Below are positions 9,832 through 23,747 of a stretch of 64,000 bases of DNA, piece after piece (position 1 is the first letter of the stretch; the number at the start of each line of letters is the position of its first letter). The stretch comes from Erythrophleum ivorense (lineage: Eukaryota; Streptophyta; Magnoliopsida; Fabales; Fabaceae). The stretch is from assembly GCA_026724425.1 (NCBI GenBank), contig JAIUCV010000022.1, forward strand, positions 9,858,696 through 9,922,695. The letters are read 5' to 3'. Position numbers and translations under genes: made by a program. The notes beneath the pieces were generated by a model that was not told where the DNA came from, did not search any database, and worked only from the letters and a program-made list of their open reading frames with translations.

Positions 9832-10617
9832 CCGACTCATCATGAGATAGATACATGGACTAGGTCATAAGCATATCTTATCTATAGCCATATCATCGAG
9901 CCTTAGACTTGAGACCGCCATAGATTCCTACATGAGGAACATTGTACTTTGACATAATCAAAAGTCGCCTTTAATCGGGTAATCATAAAGGTTAGGATTG
10001 AATACAATGAGATACATATAGAGGAAGATGAGTAGTCAAGATGGGATTTGTTCCTCTTAACAAAAGAGAGAAATGTCTCTAGGCCCTTCGATAAGTATGA
10101 CTGATAAATGCATGGCAGTGCTCAAATGAAAGGAGTTTCGTTTGTTTTGACAATCTACTTAGAGATTAAGAAAGAGTGGTTAAGTGAAACAAAGATGACG
10201 TCTCCATGCCTTGTGCTTGACCTAGATATCATGTGACAAAAAGGACTTGACATGGGCTATAAAATAGGTTGCATTAGAACATTGATCCTCTTAAAATTTA
10301 GGTAGTCATAATATCTTACTAGAGGCTACTTATAACTTGTGAGCTAAAAAGAGTTTTGGGCCTATTACTAACATTATATAGGCCTACAGGAATACATACA
10401 AGAATGGGTCAATATGAACTAGAATGTCTAAATTCATTATATCTAGAAGGCGTTTAGATTCAATAAATGTAGTGTCCATATTCAATGTATTTGCTCTCTA
10501 GAAAGGTTTCCTATTTCGAATAGGAAATTATCCTATTTATGATAGGACATTGCATTCTCTTTGAAAAAAGGAGGTGGATGAAATTAGTATATTAATTTCA
10601 AAATTTATAAGGCTCTT

Positions 10618-10628
10618 TTATAAAAGGG
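10618..10628 (+). promoter_or_regulatory. TATA-like box in the unassigned block
   Basis: TTTATAAAAGG followed by GGATGC, about 65 bp upstream of the (GA)10 run, in a setting typical of a plant retroelement promoter. No transcript or element is assigned to it. Confidence 0.35.
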
Positions 10629-10684
10629 GATGCTAAGGTTTCCTATGTGTCATTTTTTAAGAAGGAGGCTACAACACCACCCAA

Positions 10685-10704
10685 GAGAGAGAGAGAGAGA
10701 GAGA
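10685..10704. repeat. (GA)10 microsatellite
   Basis: Ten uninterrupted GA units, followed by AAAGACG. Confidence 0.95.
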
Positions 10705-12172
10705 AAGACGAGTTCTACCGCACACTTGAGAAGACGTTTGGCTCTTGTGGATGAATTCTAATAAGGATGTTCGTGTATCATGGTGCTAGCACATCATTCG
10801 TGTTGGGAACCCATTTGTGTAGATACCAATAAAGGGTGTTGGTTCATGAAGAGCAGCATCTTAATATCCAAACGTGATCAAGCAGAAGGAGAGGCAAAAT
10901 TTTGTGTGGTAGAGGTATATTTTTCTCTACCTTACTTCATTTTAAGTGAGCATAACGAATTCATGGGAGGGATTTTGATTGTTTTGTTTTTGTATTTTTT
11001 TGGTTATGTGTGTCAACAAATCCCTACACTGAGTTGCTCAAAATGTCCTGTTAAATTTCATGGTAGGTTGTTAAGCCATATTTTTGCTTTATCCTTCAAG
11101 ATGGTTAGGAACAACCTACATTGGTATTTAGTTACATCATAAGTCAATTTGGACCACAAAAGTTTTGCAAATTATGGCAGAATTAGCCTTCCTATCATAT
11201 AACTCCAAGGTCATAAGTTTATAATATTTCAAAGGTTAGGCCCTTGAGCTTTCTAAATTGAAAGGTGATGTTATAAAGCCTGCAAAGTTAATGTTATGTT
11301 CTAGGCTTCCTTCTTTTCTTATCATGGCTTTAACAGCTATTTTTCTTTTAGCTTCACAAATTTTAGGGTAAGTTTGTCATCTTGTTCCATTACGTGGGCT
11401 TTGTGGCAACCATTACTTCATCAGGTGCACTTAGTATGTTAAGTGGCTTCTTTTTGCTACCTTCTCTTGTAGAATATATTAATTATATTCTTTTCTCTAA
11501 TGTTTATGAATTGGTCTTTATATTAGAGTCTTCAAATGGGACGTATTTTAGGTCAAAGTTTGCATTTTCTTCCTCATCCCTTCGTCTTCCTTTGTCATCT
11601 TTGACTTAGCTAGCCAACGATTACTTTTCATTGTTTTTCCCTTAGTCACCTCATTGCACACTTACACTGCTATCTTATACTTGTAGGTGTAAAGGTAGTA
11701 GTTGTTTTTGTAGGTCCATTATTGTTTATTGTTGTTGATGCAATAATTGCAAGTTAATAGAGGATTGGTTAATGGGTTTAGCTATTTGTGGTTAGTAGGC
11801 AATGTTATTTGCCCATACATTTCTAGTAGAAATTCCATTGTCAACAATTTAACACCATTCTAAAGAAAAGGATCCTTCGTGTCCTTCTTTTATTATATTC
11901 CTCTAACTTCTGAGAGTGGGCTATATTTCTAACTCTAGCACTTTAGATGTTTTGATTATTGAAACATTTTTTATGGCTGGTGCTAGCATCCTTAATTTCT
12001 TTAACGAACATAAAAAAGTTGTTCGGCCTCTTACCTAGTGCACCATATGTCAAGGAAGAGGAATTGCAATAGTAAGAAAGAGATGACATAGTGGAAAAGA
12101 AAGTTGTATTGCTCAATAGATATAAAGATTATAATATTAAAAGTGCTAGAACTAGAATGTGAGTGTTGTAAT

Positions 12173-15100
12173 TGTAACACCATAAATTCTAGCTTATCTT
12201 ATGCTATTCCTATGCCTTATGTCATGTATCTTACAAAGGAGGCAAGAAAGTAGCATTAAAAAAATGAATAAATTTGCGTTGCGTAGCATATGAATTTTTC
12301 ATTTGATGTCCTGTGGATCATGTGAGCTTATGTATCACATTTTCATATTTAATTTCATAGATACAACTCAATTCCATCACCAAAAGTGGCCTAGAACTCG
12401 TGCAAGTGCAAGAAACACATAAAATGCCATAGTGTAGCCTCGGCTAGAATTGCATACTTTTTGTCACAAACTTTGAAAAACCATAACTAATTTTTAAAAA
12501 ATCAAAATCATACATTCTTTGTCATTCTAGAAAGCTACAGATGTTTAATTTATGCTAAAAATAGTTTCAGGTCATAAAACATCAACTAGAAGATGTTTGA
12601 CATTCAAAAAGCACCCAAGGTCTTAGCTATCTAGGCTACTGTCACAAGTTACTGTCATAAACTTTGAAAATTCATAACTAATTCTAAAAAAATAAAAATC
12701 AAGTAAATTTGGTCAATATGAGAAGCTATATATGTTAACTTTAAGGAAAAAAATATCTCTCGATCACGCCAACACCAACTGGGAAATGAATTATGATGAA
12801 ATGGTACTGGAGGTCTAGTGGCACTACTGGTACTGACATTAAATTTCAAAAATTCATAACTCTCTACTTAGACCTCCAAATGAGGTGATCTTGATGGCCA
12901 CAAAAAGCTTATAACCTTTTATTTTATTCTTGTAAAATTTCATAAACATTGGATACCATTGGACTATCAGATGACACAGAACACAAAATTGACTATATGA
13001 ATAGTACATGCACCAAAACAGTAGAAAAATCCCAACTTTAAAAATTCATAATTAATTTTACAGAGCTTCAATTTTTCTGCAATTTAGTTTCACAAAAATT
13101 TCTCAATGAGCTTTACATGTTTGCCAAATTTTATGGGAAGATTCATCCATTTGGTTAGTTTGTGCTATAGGGTTCCGATTTGGTCATTTTTATGGTCTCA
13201 ACTAGCATCAAAGTGTCCAATTTTGCTTCCCAAGCTTGTGTGGCCACTTGAGTACATGGGATTGCACCAAAATGACATTCTAAACTTGTCTCGAATGTGC
13301 ACAAACCCAGAATTTGGAAACTCACACTCTCACCCCATGCCATACACAAATTTCCATAATGCTAGTCTTGCCATTACATACTCAAAGTGCATTGTAACAT
13401 TCATATAACATAAATTCTCATTTGTACATGATACATTAGCATAATTATACATGTTCATAATTTCATAGGACATATACAATAATAGATTACAACATTTGCT
13501 ATTCATATGGCCATAAAGTAGTGAAATCTAGGCAAATTGTTGTCAATTTCTTATCTTCCAAGTTGTTGGCTCCTATTACCTTGTCTACTTGGTCCACCTA
13601 GCATGTTAGGACATTAGAGAGGAGGGAATGAGATTCAAAAAATCCTAATAGCTCATCTCCCTTTCAATCACACAGAAAAGATGCAAAACAAGTTTTGAAA
13701 ATGCATACATGAGCATCATGGAGTGTGCAATCATTCAAGAAGTATTCTTGGCATTTGAACAAGTCATACATAACATCCATAGGCTTGCCAAGTAAGTGGA
13801 TTAGCCTCACCTATTTACTTATGAATTTTGGATTTGCCTCACCTATTTTCTTAAGGAGGTTTTGTCTTAACCTCACTCATGGGAGACACTTTGCTTTGTT
13901 TCAACCATTTCTAAGGGTTTTTGGCTCATCCTCACCATGGCTAAGAGTTCTTGGCTTCTCCACACTCAAGCAAACCCAAGCAAATATAACAAACATCATT
14001 TAAAAATATAATGCATCATCATGGTACCATAAAACAAGAGCTCATGTTAAAACACTTTTCATAGCTTAAAACACATATACACACATTCAAAGACAAGCCA
14101 AACATACATTGAGCTATCTTTGGTGCAACCACACACTTTTCTTCTTGAATTTGTTCTCTCTTCCTCAGCCTCAACATACAAAGGTGTGGGATTGATTTCT
14201 CTTGGTCTAAACACAATTTATAGAAGCCAATTATGTTCATGGAATTAATTCTAAGGCCACACTTCTTCCTTAAATACTAACTTGGTCTATTAACTCCTTT
14301 ATGATTCCAAGAATGCACCTAATGAAGCAACACCCATCAAATGAGTTCTAGACTCCACTATTTCCTTTCATATATGATTATTGACTCCTTTTGAGCCTTT
14401 TGGAGTCATCACACAATTAAAACAAAGAGCCTAACTATATGTTGCTTCTTTAGGTCATATTATAGAACCTAAGACACTAATTCATTCTCTAGGCCTCTTA
14501 AATTTTTTCTAAGGTTTTCCCTCATTTTCATTCATCATATATGACTTAAAAATGGGCTTGGAAAAAATTTAAAACTCTAACTAGGTGTCCCAACCATGGA
14601 GTTTGCTTTGTTTTCTAAGAGGAAGATACATATGGGGAGACTTCTAGTGGTCTTAGGAGCTCATTCAAACACTTATTTAGGCCTAGGAATTAAGGTATCA
14701 AATCATATTTTTATTGGTTTTTCTTAAAATTTCTTGCCATATTCCTCTTCCTCATAGTTTAAAACACTAGTTTCTCTCTTGTTTTTAGGTAGAAAATCCT
14801 CCCCCTATATGGTTCTGGTTTAGGCCAAAATATACACCAAGAAGAAGCAAGAGAAAGAAGCAACCAAGGTGAGAATTTACCTTAGATTCAAGTGTGTTTT
14901 CCAAGCTCTTTCTTTTTGGTTTGTTCTACCACAAGGAATTCGAACTCCCCTCTTAATTTTTGGACCAAAACAAAACCATTCATCTCAAATAGACCATAGA
15001 AAGAGAGGAAAAAAGGAGAGGAACAAGATTGGAGGAAGATGGAGCATGAAATTCCTTAGATTTCCTTACATTCCTTGCCTTTTTCTTCCTCCTTTTCTTC

Positions 15101-18100
15101 CTCTCTTGGTGTATAACACCATAATTTCTAGCTCATTTCTTAATATATCTATGCTTCCCATTATGCATCTCATGGAAGAATTGAGAAAATACATAAAATA
15201 ATGAATATTTTTGCGTTGCGTCACGTATGAAAATTTCATTTGGTGTCACGTGGATCATGTGAACTCATACATCACATTCTCATATTTAATTATATGATTA
15301 CAACTCATTTGCATCATGAAAAGTGGCCAATAACTCATGAAACTCCAAGGGAAGCTTAAAATACACATACATATTTTCGGCCAGATTTTTTCACTTTTCT
15401 GTCACAACTTTAGAAAATTATAACTAATTCTAGAAAAATTGAAATCATGCATTCTTGGCCATTCTGGATTTCATGCTAAAATATTTCTAGACCATAACAT
15501 CTAACACAGAGGACGTTTGACATTCAAAATGATCTAGAGGTCAGGTCATCCACTGGTGCTGTCACAGAATTCTGTAGCAAACTTCAAAAATGTCCAATTA
15601 ATTCCACAAAATTTAATCCATACAAATGATACCAATCTGGAAAGCTGTGGATATTAACTAGAGGGAAAAAATAGCTCTAGACCAGTTCAAGCATGCACAG
15701 ATCTCGAAACTTAATCAAATAGTAACTGAGGTCAACTGGAGTTCTTGATACTAGACAGATTCTTTGAAAATTCATATATATCTCTCTCTAGACATCCAAA
15801 TGAGGTGCTTAACAAGTCACTAGAAATGTCTAGTTTCTCTGTATAAAATTTCATGGCAATTGGACATCATTTGGGCCTTATGTGACATATTTCATTTTTG
15901 GACCAGTATGAACAGTGACATGACCAAAATCAAAAAATTTTTTAACTTTGAAAATTCATCAAATATTCTTTAGACCTCTAAAAATTCTGTTCTTTAACTT
16001 CCCAAAAAGCTATTAACAAGCTCTAATTGCATACTAAATCTCAGATCAAGAAGAACTCATTTGGATAAAAAGTGATATAGGATTCTATTTTGGTCAATTT
16101 TGGCTCCATATAGGATACCAAAATGTCCAAATGGTTTTCCTTGGTGTTTGGCACCTTTTGGGCAAGTCTAAAAGCATAATTAGGACTTGTGTGAGATGCC
16201 CAAATAGTCCCAACCCTCATGCATCTCATTTTGGCTATGCCACTTGCAATTATACACAATTACATAAACTCATTCAACAAGCCACATTGCCATATAATAC
16301 CCAAATCACATTCTAATGATCATATAACATATTCTCCCATTTATACATGAAATATTATCATAATTACATATGTTCATAATATCATATTATATATATATCT
16401 ATTGATTACATCATTTGCCAATTGTATAATCTTAAAGTAGCAAAACTCATGTTCTTGGATGTCATACTCTCATCTTCAAGGTGGTTAGCTTCTATTACCT
16501 TGTCTACTTAGTCCACCTAGTATGTTAGATCATTGGAGAGGAGGGGATGAGATTCAAAGAATCCCAATAGCTCATCTCCCATTCAATCATACATAAAAGC
16601 ATGCAAAACAAGTCTCATAAATGCATATATGGTCATGTTGACATGTGCAAACATTCAAGAGGCACTTTCATCATTTGAGAAAGTCATACATAGCATACAA
16701 AGGCTTGCCAAGCAAGTGGATTGACCTCACCTAATTTCTTGTGGATGTTGAACTTGTCTCACCCATTCTTTAAGAGATTCTTGAACTCAATCATGCTCTT
16801 GGGAGTCTATCTCACTCTTAGGAGACTTTTTACTTTATCTCAACCAATCTTAAGGGTTCTTGGCCTCACCACACTCAAGCAAATCAAAGCAAACATCATA
16901 AACATCATTTGGAAAACATAATGCATCATCATGGTACTATGGAGTAAGAGCTCATGCTAAAACATTTTTCATGACTTGAAACACATATACAAACATTCAA
17001 AGAAGAGTAAAGCAAGCAATCATGCATGAAAGAAGGTGGAGAAAGCTACCTTGGATATAATTACACACTTTTTCTCTTGAATCCAAGCTCCCTCTTTCGG
17101 CCACACACACACAAAAGTGTGGGGATAGTTTCTCTTGGCCTAAACACAATTTATGGAAGCCAATTAGGTTCAAGGAATTAATTCTAAAGCCATATAACTT
17201 GCTTAGACATTAGCTTGACTCATAAACCTCATTATGGTTCTATAATTGCACTTAATGAAGCAATACCCCTCAAATAAATTCTAGGCTCAATTCTTTCCTT
17301 TCAAATATGATTCTTGACTCATTTTAAGCCTCTTAGAGTCATCACATAATCAAAACCAAGAGCCTAACTACATGTTGCTTCTTTAGGTCATATTATGGAA
17401 TATAAAGCACCAACTCACTTTCTATGGTTTCTAAATTTCTCCCAAGGCTTCCCCTCATATTCATTCATCATATATGACTCAAAAATAGGCTTAGAAAAAT
17501 TTAAAACTCTCCCTAGCTACCCTAACCTCCTTAGACCAAGACCATGAAGCTTAATGACCTTCATGGACTTTGCTTTGTTTTCTTGATGGAGGAAGCACAT
17601 GGGGAGACTTCTAGGGATCTTAGGAGCTCATTCAAACACTTATTTATGTATAGAAATTAAGAGATCAAATCATATTTTGGAAGGAACACTTGAAACCCTA
17701 AAAATTACATCTTGAATTTTCATAGTTTTTTATTAATTCTCTTTTTACATTCTTAATCTCCACACCCTTTTTTCTAAGAATCATCATTGGTTCTACCTAA
17801 AAATCAAACCCTCTAAGGGTTTCATGAGTGGGGCAAAATGGTGGAGGAAGAGGAGCAAGGGATAGCAACCATGGAAGAAGAAATTACCTTATTTTCTTAC
17901 TTTTTCTCATTTGAATCTTGTCTTCTTTAAGCTCCTCCCTTCAAATCCGAATTTTTCCTTAATTTCTCCCTTAAAACAGATTTATAAACTTCATTATAAT
18001 CATAGGAAAGAAAGGGGAATGGAGAAGGAGAGGTTTAGAAAGGAGAAAGTATAAAAAATCATAAAATTCCTTACCTTTTCCTTGCTTTTTCTCCTCCTTT

Positions 18101-19429
18101 CTTCTCCTCCATGGTGCATCTAAGAGAGCTAGTGTTTTCTCTGGTTTTTGGGCTGAATGGTTCGTGCAAATGAAGGGGAGAAGAAATAAGAAACTTAAAG
18201 TGTGTTCAAGAAGCTTTCATTTTCTTAAAAATTTCAATTTTACCCTTTGTTTTTGGCATTTTTATTTCTAACTCATTTTAGCTTCTTTTTTAGAATTGTC
18301 TTTTCCATTATGAAATTTAGGTTCCTAATTTAGTAAAATGCCTCAAATCAGAGCTAAAATCTTCCCGAATGAATCTGTCAAAGTTTGGATACACTGACAT
18401 TGGAAAACGTCCACCAGAGGAGATTTAACTATCCCGGGGCTTTCTATAGTTTTTCAGGGCCTCTGAGAATCCTAGATAACTCAAAAATTTTATTTAAAAA
18501 GCCTTTCTGTGTGAATTCCAAAATTTTCTCAAAATTATGAAAATGCCATTATGTTTTATAAGTTTTTTGTAAGAAATTATTTCTTTATTCTAGCTCCATT
18601 TTTCTTTCTGTTTGAGCCTGGGATTCTTATTTTTAGGAGTCTAGAATGCGTCTCAAATTTTTTGAGACCTTAACTACATTATTTTGGGGGACTTCCTTTT
18701 GTATCTGGTGAATTTCATTCGTTTATGGAAAAATTGTATGTTACGTTTCTTACGTTTTCTCTCGTTTTTAGAAAACCAGATGTTACATGGTGAGCCTCAA
18801 GGAGCTGCTATTTTTCTGTAATTTGGGCAAAGGAAGTCATGCTTAAGAAGGTGTGAGAAAAAAGGAGAAGTGTGTGAGAGCTTCTAGAATCATACTTTTT
18901 CAAAAATTTTGATTTCATCCTTCCATAATAGCAATTTTGTTTCAGCTTCATTTTAGCTCCTTTTTTAGAACCATCTTTTCCATTATAAAATTTAGGTTTC
19001 CAATTTAATAAAATGCCTTTGGAATCACTCAATTTGGAGCTAAAACCTTATCGAATGAATCCGTTAAAGTTCAGGCTCACAGACATTAGAAAACGTACAC
19101 TAAAGGGGTTTTATCAGTCCCAGGGCTTCCCATGGTTTTAGGGCCTTTGAGAACCTTGGGCAACTTAAATTTTCCATTTAAAAAGCCCTCCTATGTGTTT
19201 TTCCAAAAGTTGCACTTATTTACAGAAATATCATTATCTTTTGTTAGTTTTTTGTCACAAATTGTTTCACTATCCTAGCTCCATTTTTCTTTTCGTCTGA
19301 GCCTAAGATTCTCATTTTTAGGAGTCTAGAATGTTACTTAAATTTTTTGAGATCTTAACTAATTCATTTTGGGAGACTTGCTTTGAAAATATACTCGTTT
19401 TCGTCGTTTAACGAAAACCAGACATTACG
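12173..19429 (-). mobile_element. Family B solo LTR B2, outer (TSD gtaat), split by an inner B LTR
   Basis: The left end is TGTAACACCATAAATTC at 12173, the right end …ACCAGACATTACG at 19429 (final A changed to G). It is flanked by GTAAT at 12168-12172 and 19430-19434. After removing the inner insertion (15112-18787 plus one TSD copy) the LTR is about 3.58 kb. No internal coding region, primer-binding site or second LTR is present, so it is a solo LTR left by recombination between two LTRs. It carries the four ~187-bp repeats (about 12473-13140) and the GGGACTTTTGG-type minisatellite (about 13795-13975) found throughout this LTR superfamily. Confidence 0.8.
15112..18787 (-). mobile_element. 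Family B solo LTR, inner copy inside B2 (TSD tggtg)
   Basis: It starts TATAACACCATAATTTC (expected TGTAAC, G-to-A at the second base) and ends AACCAGATGTTACA. It is flanked by TGGTG at 15107-15111 and 18788-18792. Length 3,676 bp, noncoding. It is clearly younger than the B2 LTR it interrupts. It contains the ~187-bp repeat series (about 15405-16050), the minisatellite (about 16720-16890) and a conserved donor-like AAAAGGTAAGG on the minus strand at about 18073. Confidence 0.85.
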
Positions 19430-19434
19430 GTAAT

Positions 19435-22165
19435 GGTAAAGGTTGTAGGTTGTATAAATCATTTTCTTTTCTGTTTGATACTATAGAGGGTTCCTAAAGG
19501 TGAGCTAATCATAACTTTAAACAAGTAAATATGATCTTTTTAGCTAAGCCTTACTATTCAGTGTAATTTGCCATTAGTGGAGTCACACTATTTAGAGTAA
19601 CTTACTATTTCAATACATTATATATATGTGACTTAGTGTGTGTCACATTCTAAATTTTCTTTAAATGGTAACATAACCATACTAACTAAAGAAGAACATC
19701 AAGGAACAACATCAAGTAAGTATTAGGGAACTTACCAAGGTTAATTAGAAGCTAATTAATTTAGTTAGTACTAAGAGGAAGATATATGCTAGGAAGCCTA
19801 ATGAGACATTAACATGCGTTTTGTCTAAGGTAGATACATATAGAAATGACTTAAACACAAGCTTGTGACCATTCTCCTCACACCATTGCATTACCTTCAC
19901 ATACATGGATAGATATATATATTAGTAAGTGCATTCGACCAAGGGGTTGCTCCTTCAATTGGCCATATATATTATTAGCTAGCATCCAAATAAATATTGG
20001 AATAAGCCTTGGGACCATTAGCACATTGCATAGCCAAGCAAATAGGTGTAGGAAGAAATAAAACACAAGGGAGAAGAAGGACAAAAATGTGCCACCTTGT
20101 TATTCCACTCATCCACCATATAAATAATCATACTCGGTCATGGCATTACACCTCCATTTAGCCATGGAAAATTTCATGAATCCGACTTAATTTAGTGACT
20201 TACACAAGACAATAAGGGGACACCTAGCATAATACAGTGGGTGGGGCCAAGAGAAGGAAAATAGAAAAACCAATTGTAATCTTACATCCCTTTAATGCCG
20301 TTACCATACAAGAGCATATAAGTTCACTTGGTCACTTGTATTTGTGTGTTCAGCTATGGGGAGTCATGTATTACCAATTAAAGACATGACTTGGAAGGGG
20401 AAAAATGGAGAGAGTGACACCTTGCTTGCCACCAAATGGTGAATGGAAGAAATTAATATTTTTCTACCCACTTTCACTACATTCATCATGGTGGGAAAGC
20501 TTGAGGTGGCATTTACAAGGTCTCTCTCCATACTAGCTTCATTTGATCAAGAGGAATAATGACAAAGAGAGGAAGAATGCTTCATCTTAACCATGGAAGT
20601 TGAGAAAGTCCCAAGACATATCAAGAAAGGCATGTGTAGAAAAATGATTAACTCTTTAATGGCTTCCAATCCAACCAAGTGGAATATTGAATCCATGGAA
20701 TGTTATTAATTGGACAACTAAAGAAATTGATGGAAGGCCATGAGGAGAAAGCTAGAAGGAAGCTATGGACAATTGAAGGTAAATAAATTGAGCTTGCTCC
20801 CTTGAATCCAATTAGGGCGAGAATGATGGAATGAAAAAGAATATAAGTATATATATAAATATATATATATGGGTGTTGGCCATGAGGACTTTGTCATATG
20901 AATACCTTCAATTAAATTAGAAGAATAGCACAATAAGGGCAAAACATATGAGGGGTGTGTTGATACTAAATGGAACTATACAATGGGACATTATGGAAAG
21001 TGTATGTATATGATTATCACAATGGAAAATGGATGTACCGAGGCTAGGAAAGCTAGTAATTAGGGACTAAATTGCCACATAAATAATGATTTAGGGCTAG
21101 GCCTTAAGGCCTTGAACTCAACATGATTAATTCAAATGGTATTAAATTAATGAGAGCAAAAAGAAATGAAAATGCGATTAATTCAAAATTAGGAATTCAA
21201 ATCTCCAACTAATGGAAGAGAATCAGGATTTATTGTATGGGAAATTAGTAGCTTTATTTTTATTCAAATCTTGACCATGACTTGTTCTTATTTAGGGTAA
21301 TATGTGACTGAAATTTTAGGGAAGCAATTGGGGCAACCAGGGCTAAGGAATAACTTGACAAAACAATGGTGACAAAAGACATAGTTAACACCGTATTCTT
21401 TCTATTATGTACATAATTGTATTGAATAATTCCTAAATTTCCTATGCTATATATAGTTCCATGTATGTCTACTAAAGTGGCTTTTATGAGTACTAAATCA
21501 CTGTTATTGACCAATGATCGAATCACATTAGCCTAACAAATGAATGTATGCTACTATTTGGTAATTGCATGCTCCTAGACTGAATTGTGCATTGAACATA
21601 CCCTAGATGATATTCAGCGCTATTTATATGCATACTCTTTGAATACATTGTTATCTACTAGGATTTTATATCATTATGAAGCTAACTATTTTCCAGGTAT
21701 TAGTTATACCACAGACGAAGTCAAACAAGTAGAAAATAAACAAGTAGAATAGTAGACTACGTGTTATTCTTATAGTTAGTTTTGTAAATTCTCTAAATAG
21801 TGTGAAATTTTAAAGCATGACTTTAGTTTTGAAAACATAGAGTTGTTTTGTAATCTTCTATTTTGTATCTGTATGACAATGGCACATGAGTAACTTTCCG
21901 TGCAACCTGACGACAATACTTGATAGAAATGTTGATTTACATGTAAAAGTAACTTTAATTACTATTTTTGTACTAAATTGATTATCATAATCTTGGGAAT
22001 AATTTTAGAATGATGGTCTATGCTTGGTTGATGATAGAGAGGCCATTTTAAATTTATCCATGAATTCCCTAAGTTTGGTTAAAAAATAGTAGAGTACATC
22101 CAACGAGAACGTCAGATTGGTATGTACTCTAGGTACTTGATATCTGCTTCTTGTAGAAATAGTTG
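19435..22165. other. Unassigned AT-rich intergenic or old repeat DNA
   Basis: 2.7 kb between B2 and A1. I see no domain-bearing frame, RNA gene or LTR pair. It holds short AT microsatellites (about 20843-20869) and purine-rich stretches. Short frames such as the minus-strand ones at 19878-20084 and 21260-21526 show no family features. The sequence continues at 32110 once A1 and one TSD copy are removed. Confidence 0.5.
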
Positions 22166-22462
22166 GAGGATGTAACACTATAATGACTTAACTTTAACTA
22201 ATCTCCCTTTACACTTGATTCCATATGATTTCCAATAAAAATGACCAAAACCGTGGTATTTTACTACTTTAAGTCGGGGTTTAACTAGTCATATTTTGTC
22301 CTGTGGGTCCTGTGAACCCATCATTCACATTTTCTACTCAAACTCCATTTATAAAACTCATACATAGCATCAAACAACTCATAAAACATGGATATGAATC
22401 CAAAACCAAGAAAATGCAATTTCTTAAATGAACCCAAAAGTCAGATTTTTGGCTCTAAATTT

Positions 22463-23150
22463 GGAAAATCATAACTAATTCTAGAAAAATGAGAATCAAG
22501 CAAACCATAGCTCTCTGGAAACCTCTGGATGTTAAATTCACACTAAAAATAACTCCTAACCACAATCTTGGTGTTTGGACCATGTTTGACATCAAAAAGG
22601 AGACAGAGGTCTGGCTGTCCCTGGTACTAGTGCAGCTTGCTGTCGTGAACTCCGAAAATCCATAACTAATTCCAAAAATATCTAATCTGGGAAAAATACA
22701 CCAATTTGGAAAGTTATAGATGTTTACTAGAGGGAAAAAATAAGTTCAGATCATTTCAATAGCCCTTGGACCTCAAAAACTGATGGAATAGTAACGAAGG
22801 TCGGATGGCTTCCCTGATACTGACATAGAACTTCAGAAAGTTCATTCTCCCTCTACAAACCTCCAATTGAGGTGCTTCTAGTTGTTATATGTAACTATAG
22901 ATATCTAGTTTATTCTCATAAAATTTCATGACAATCGGACACCGTTTGGTCCATGAATGACACAGATTCATTTTTGGACCTAGTTGCATAGTACAATAAC
23001 CAAAACCAAAAAATTTCTCCAATTTCAACAATTCAGAAAATATTCCCTAGACCTCCAAATATTACCTACTTTAGCTTCTTGGGAAGCTTTCAATAGACTT
23101 TAGAGGTATGCCAAATTTCATATCAAGAAGAGCTCATTTAGTCATACTTT
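22463..23150 (-). repeat. Four degenerate ~187-bp tandem units inside the A1 left LTR
   Basis: Each unit opens with a version of (T)TTGAAAATTCATAACTAATTCC and continues with a second shared stretch (…GGAAAGCTACAGATGTTAA… or …AAATTTCATGACAATCGG…). Unit starts are near 22463, 22654, 22834 and 23027, spacings of about 191, 180 and 193. The same four-unit pattern is at about 12470/12659/12842/13032 in B2, with spacings 189/183/190, and recurs in all A and B LTRs here (about 29650-30310, 44550-45210, 52085-52760, 33785-34260, 55650-56310). The units are strongly diverged, so the duplication predates the split of A and B. Confidence 0.7.
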
Positions 23151-23747
23151 GACGAAGCTCACAAATATAGTTGTTTTGGCACCCAAAATGGTTCAAAATG
23201 GGTCCAAATGGCCTTCCACATATTCTAGCACCTCTTGGGCAAGTTTGAAAGTATAAACATAGTATATATGAAATACTCAAGTGGTCCAAATCAATACACA
23301 TATCACACTCACTATGCTACAGGCCAAAATACACTTTTACATGTAAGCCACAAAAGGGCCAAATCCTACATTTTCATTGCTTTGGCTCTCTACATAGTTC
23401 ATACATCATTCATACATATTTTTACACTTGCTTAACTATTTATATCTCAAAAATAATATATATACATAAGCACTCAGTCTTCCTATACATCAAGCTAGGT
23501 GTGAGTGTGCAAAAGTGGCAAAACAAGGCCTTCTATGCCTCATGGCCTCCACTCTTAGGCTCTTGAGCTCCACCTGGACCATATGAGATGGGAGAGGGAA
23601 GGGGGTGAGATTCATGGAATCTCAATAGCTCATACACTCATTCAAGGAAGCAATCAAGATATATAAACAAGTCAAAGGATGCAAACAAGTCACAATGACA
23701 CAATATATGATTTTCATGCCATGATATCATATCAATGCCAAGAATAG

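Larger units (their letters stand above)
9832..12167. other. Unassigned noncoding stretch, LTR-like in its first part
   Basis: No convincing gene. 9837-10930 looks like a regulatory/LTR sequence of some other element. It has a palindromic pair around 10520-10546 (TTCCTATTTCGAATAGGAA then TCCTATTTATGATAGGA), a TATA-like TTTTATAAAAGGGG at 10617-10630, a (GA)10 run at 10685-10704 and a small hairpin GGTAGAG…CTCTACC at 10908-10931. 10935-12167 is AT-rich with no family assignment. The longest open frame (10780-11142) has no recognisable domain and crosses these noncoding motifs, so I do not call it a gene. Confidence 0.45.

Noticed and set aside
10780..11142. 120-codon plus-strand open frame as a possible host gene
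   Set aside because: No domain, odd composition, and it overlaps a hairpin and promoter-like repeat sequence; best read as chance.
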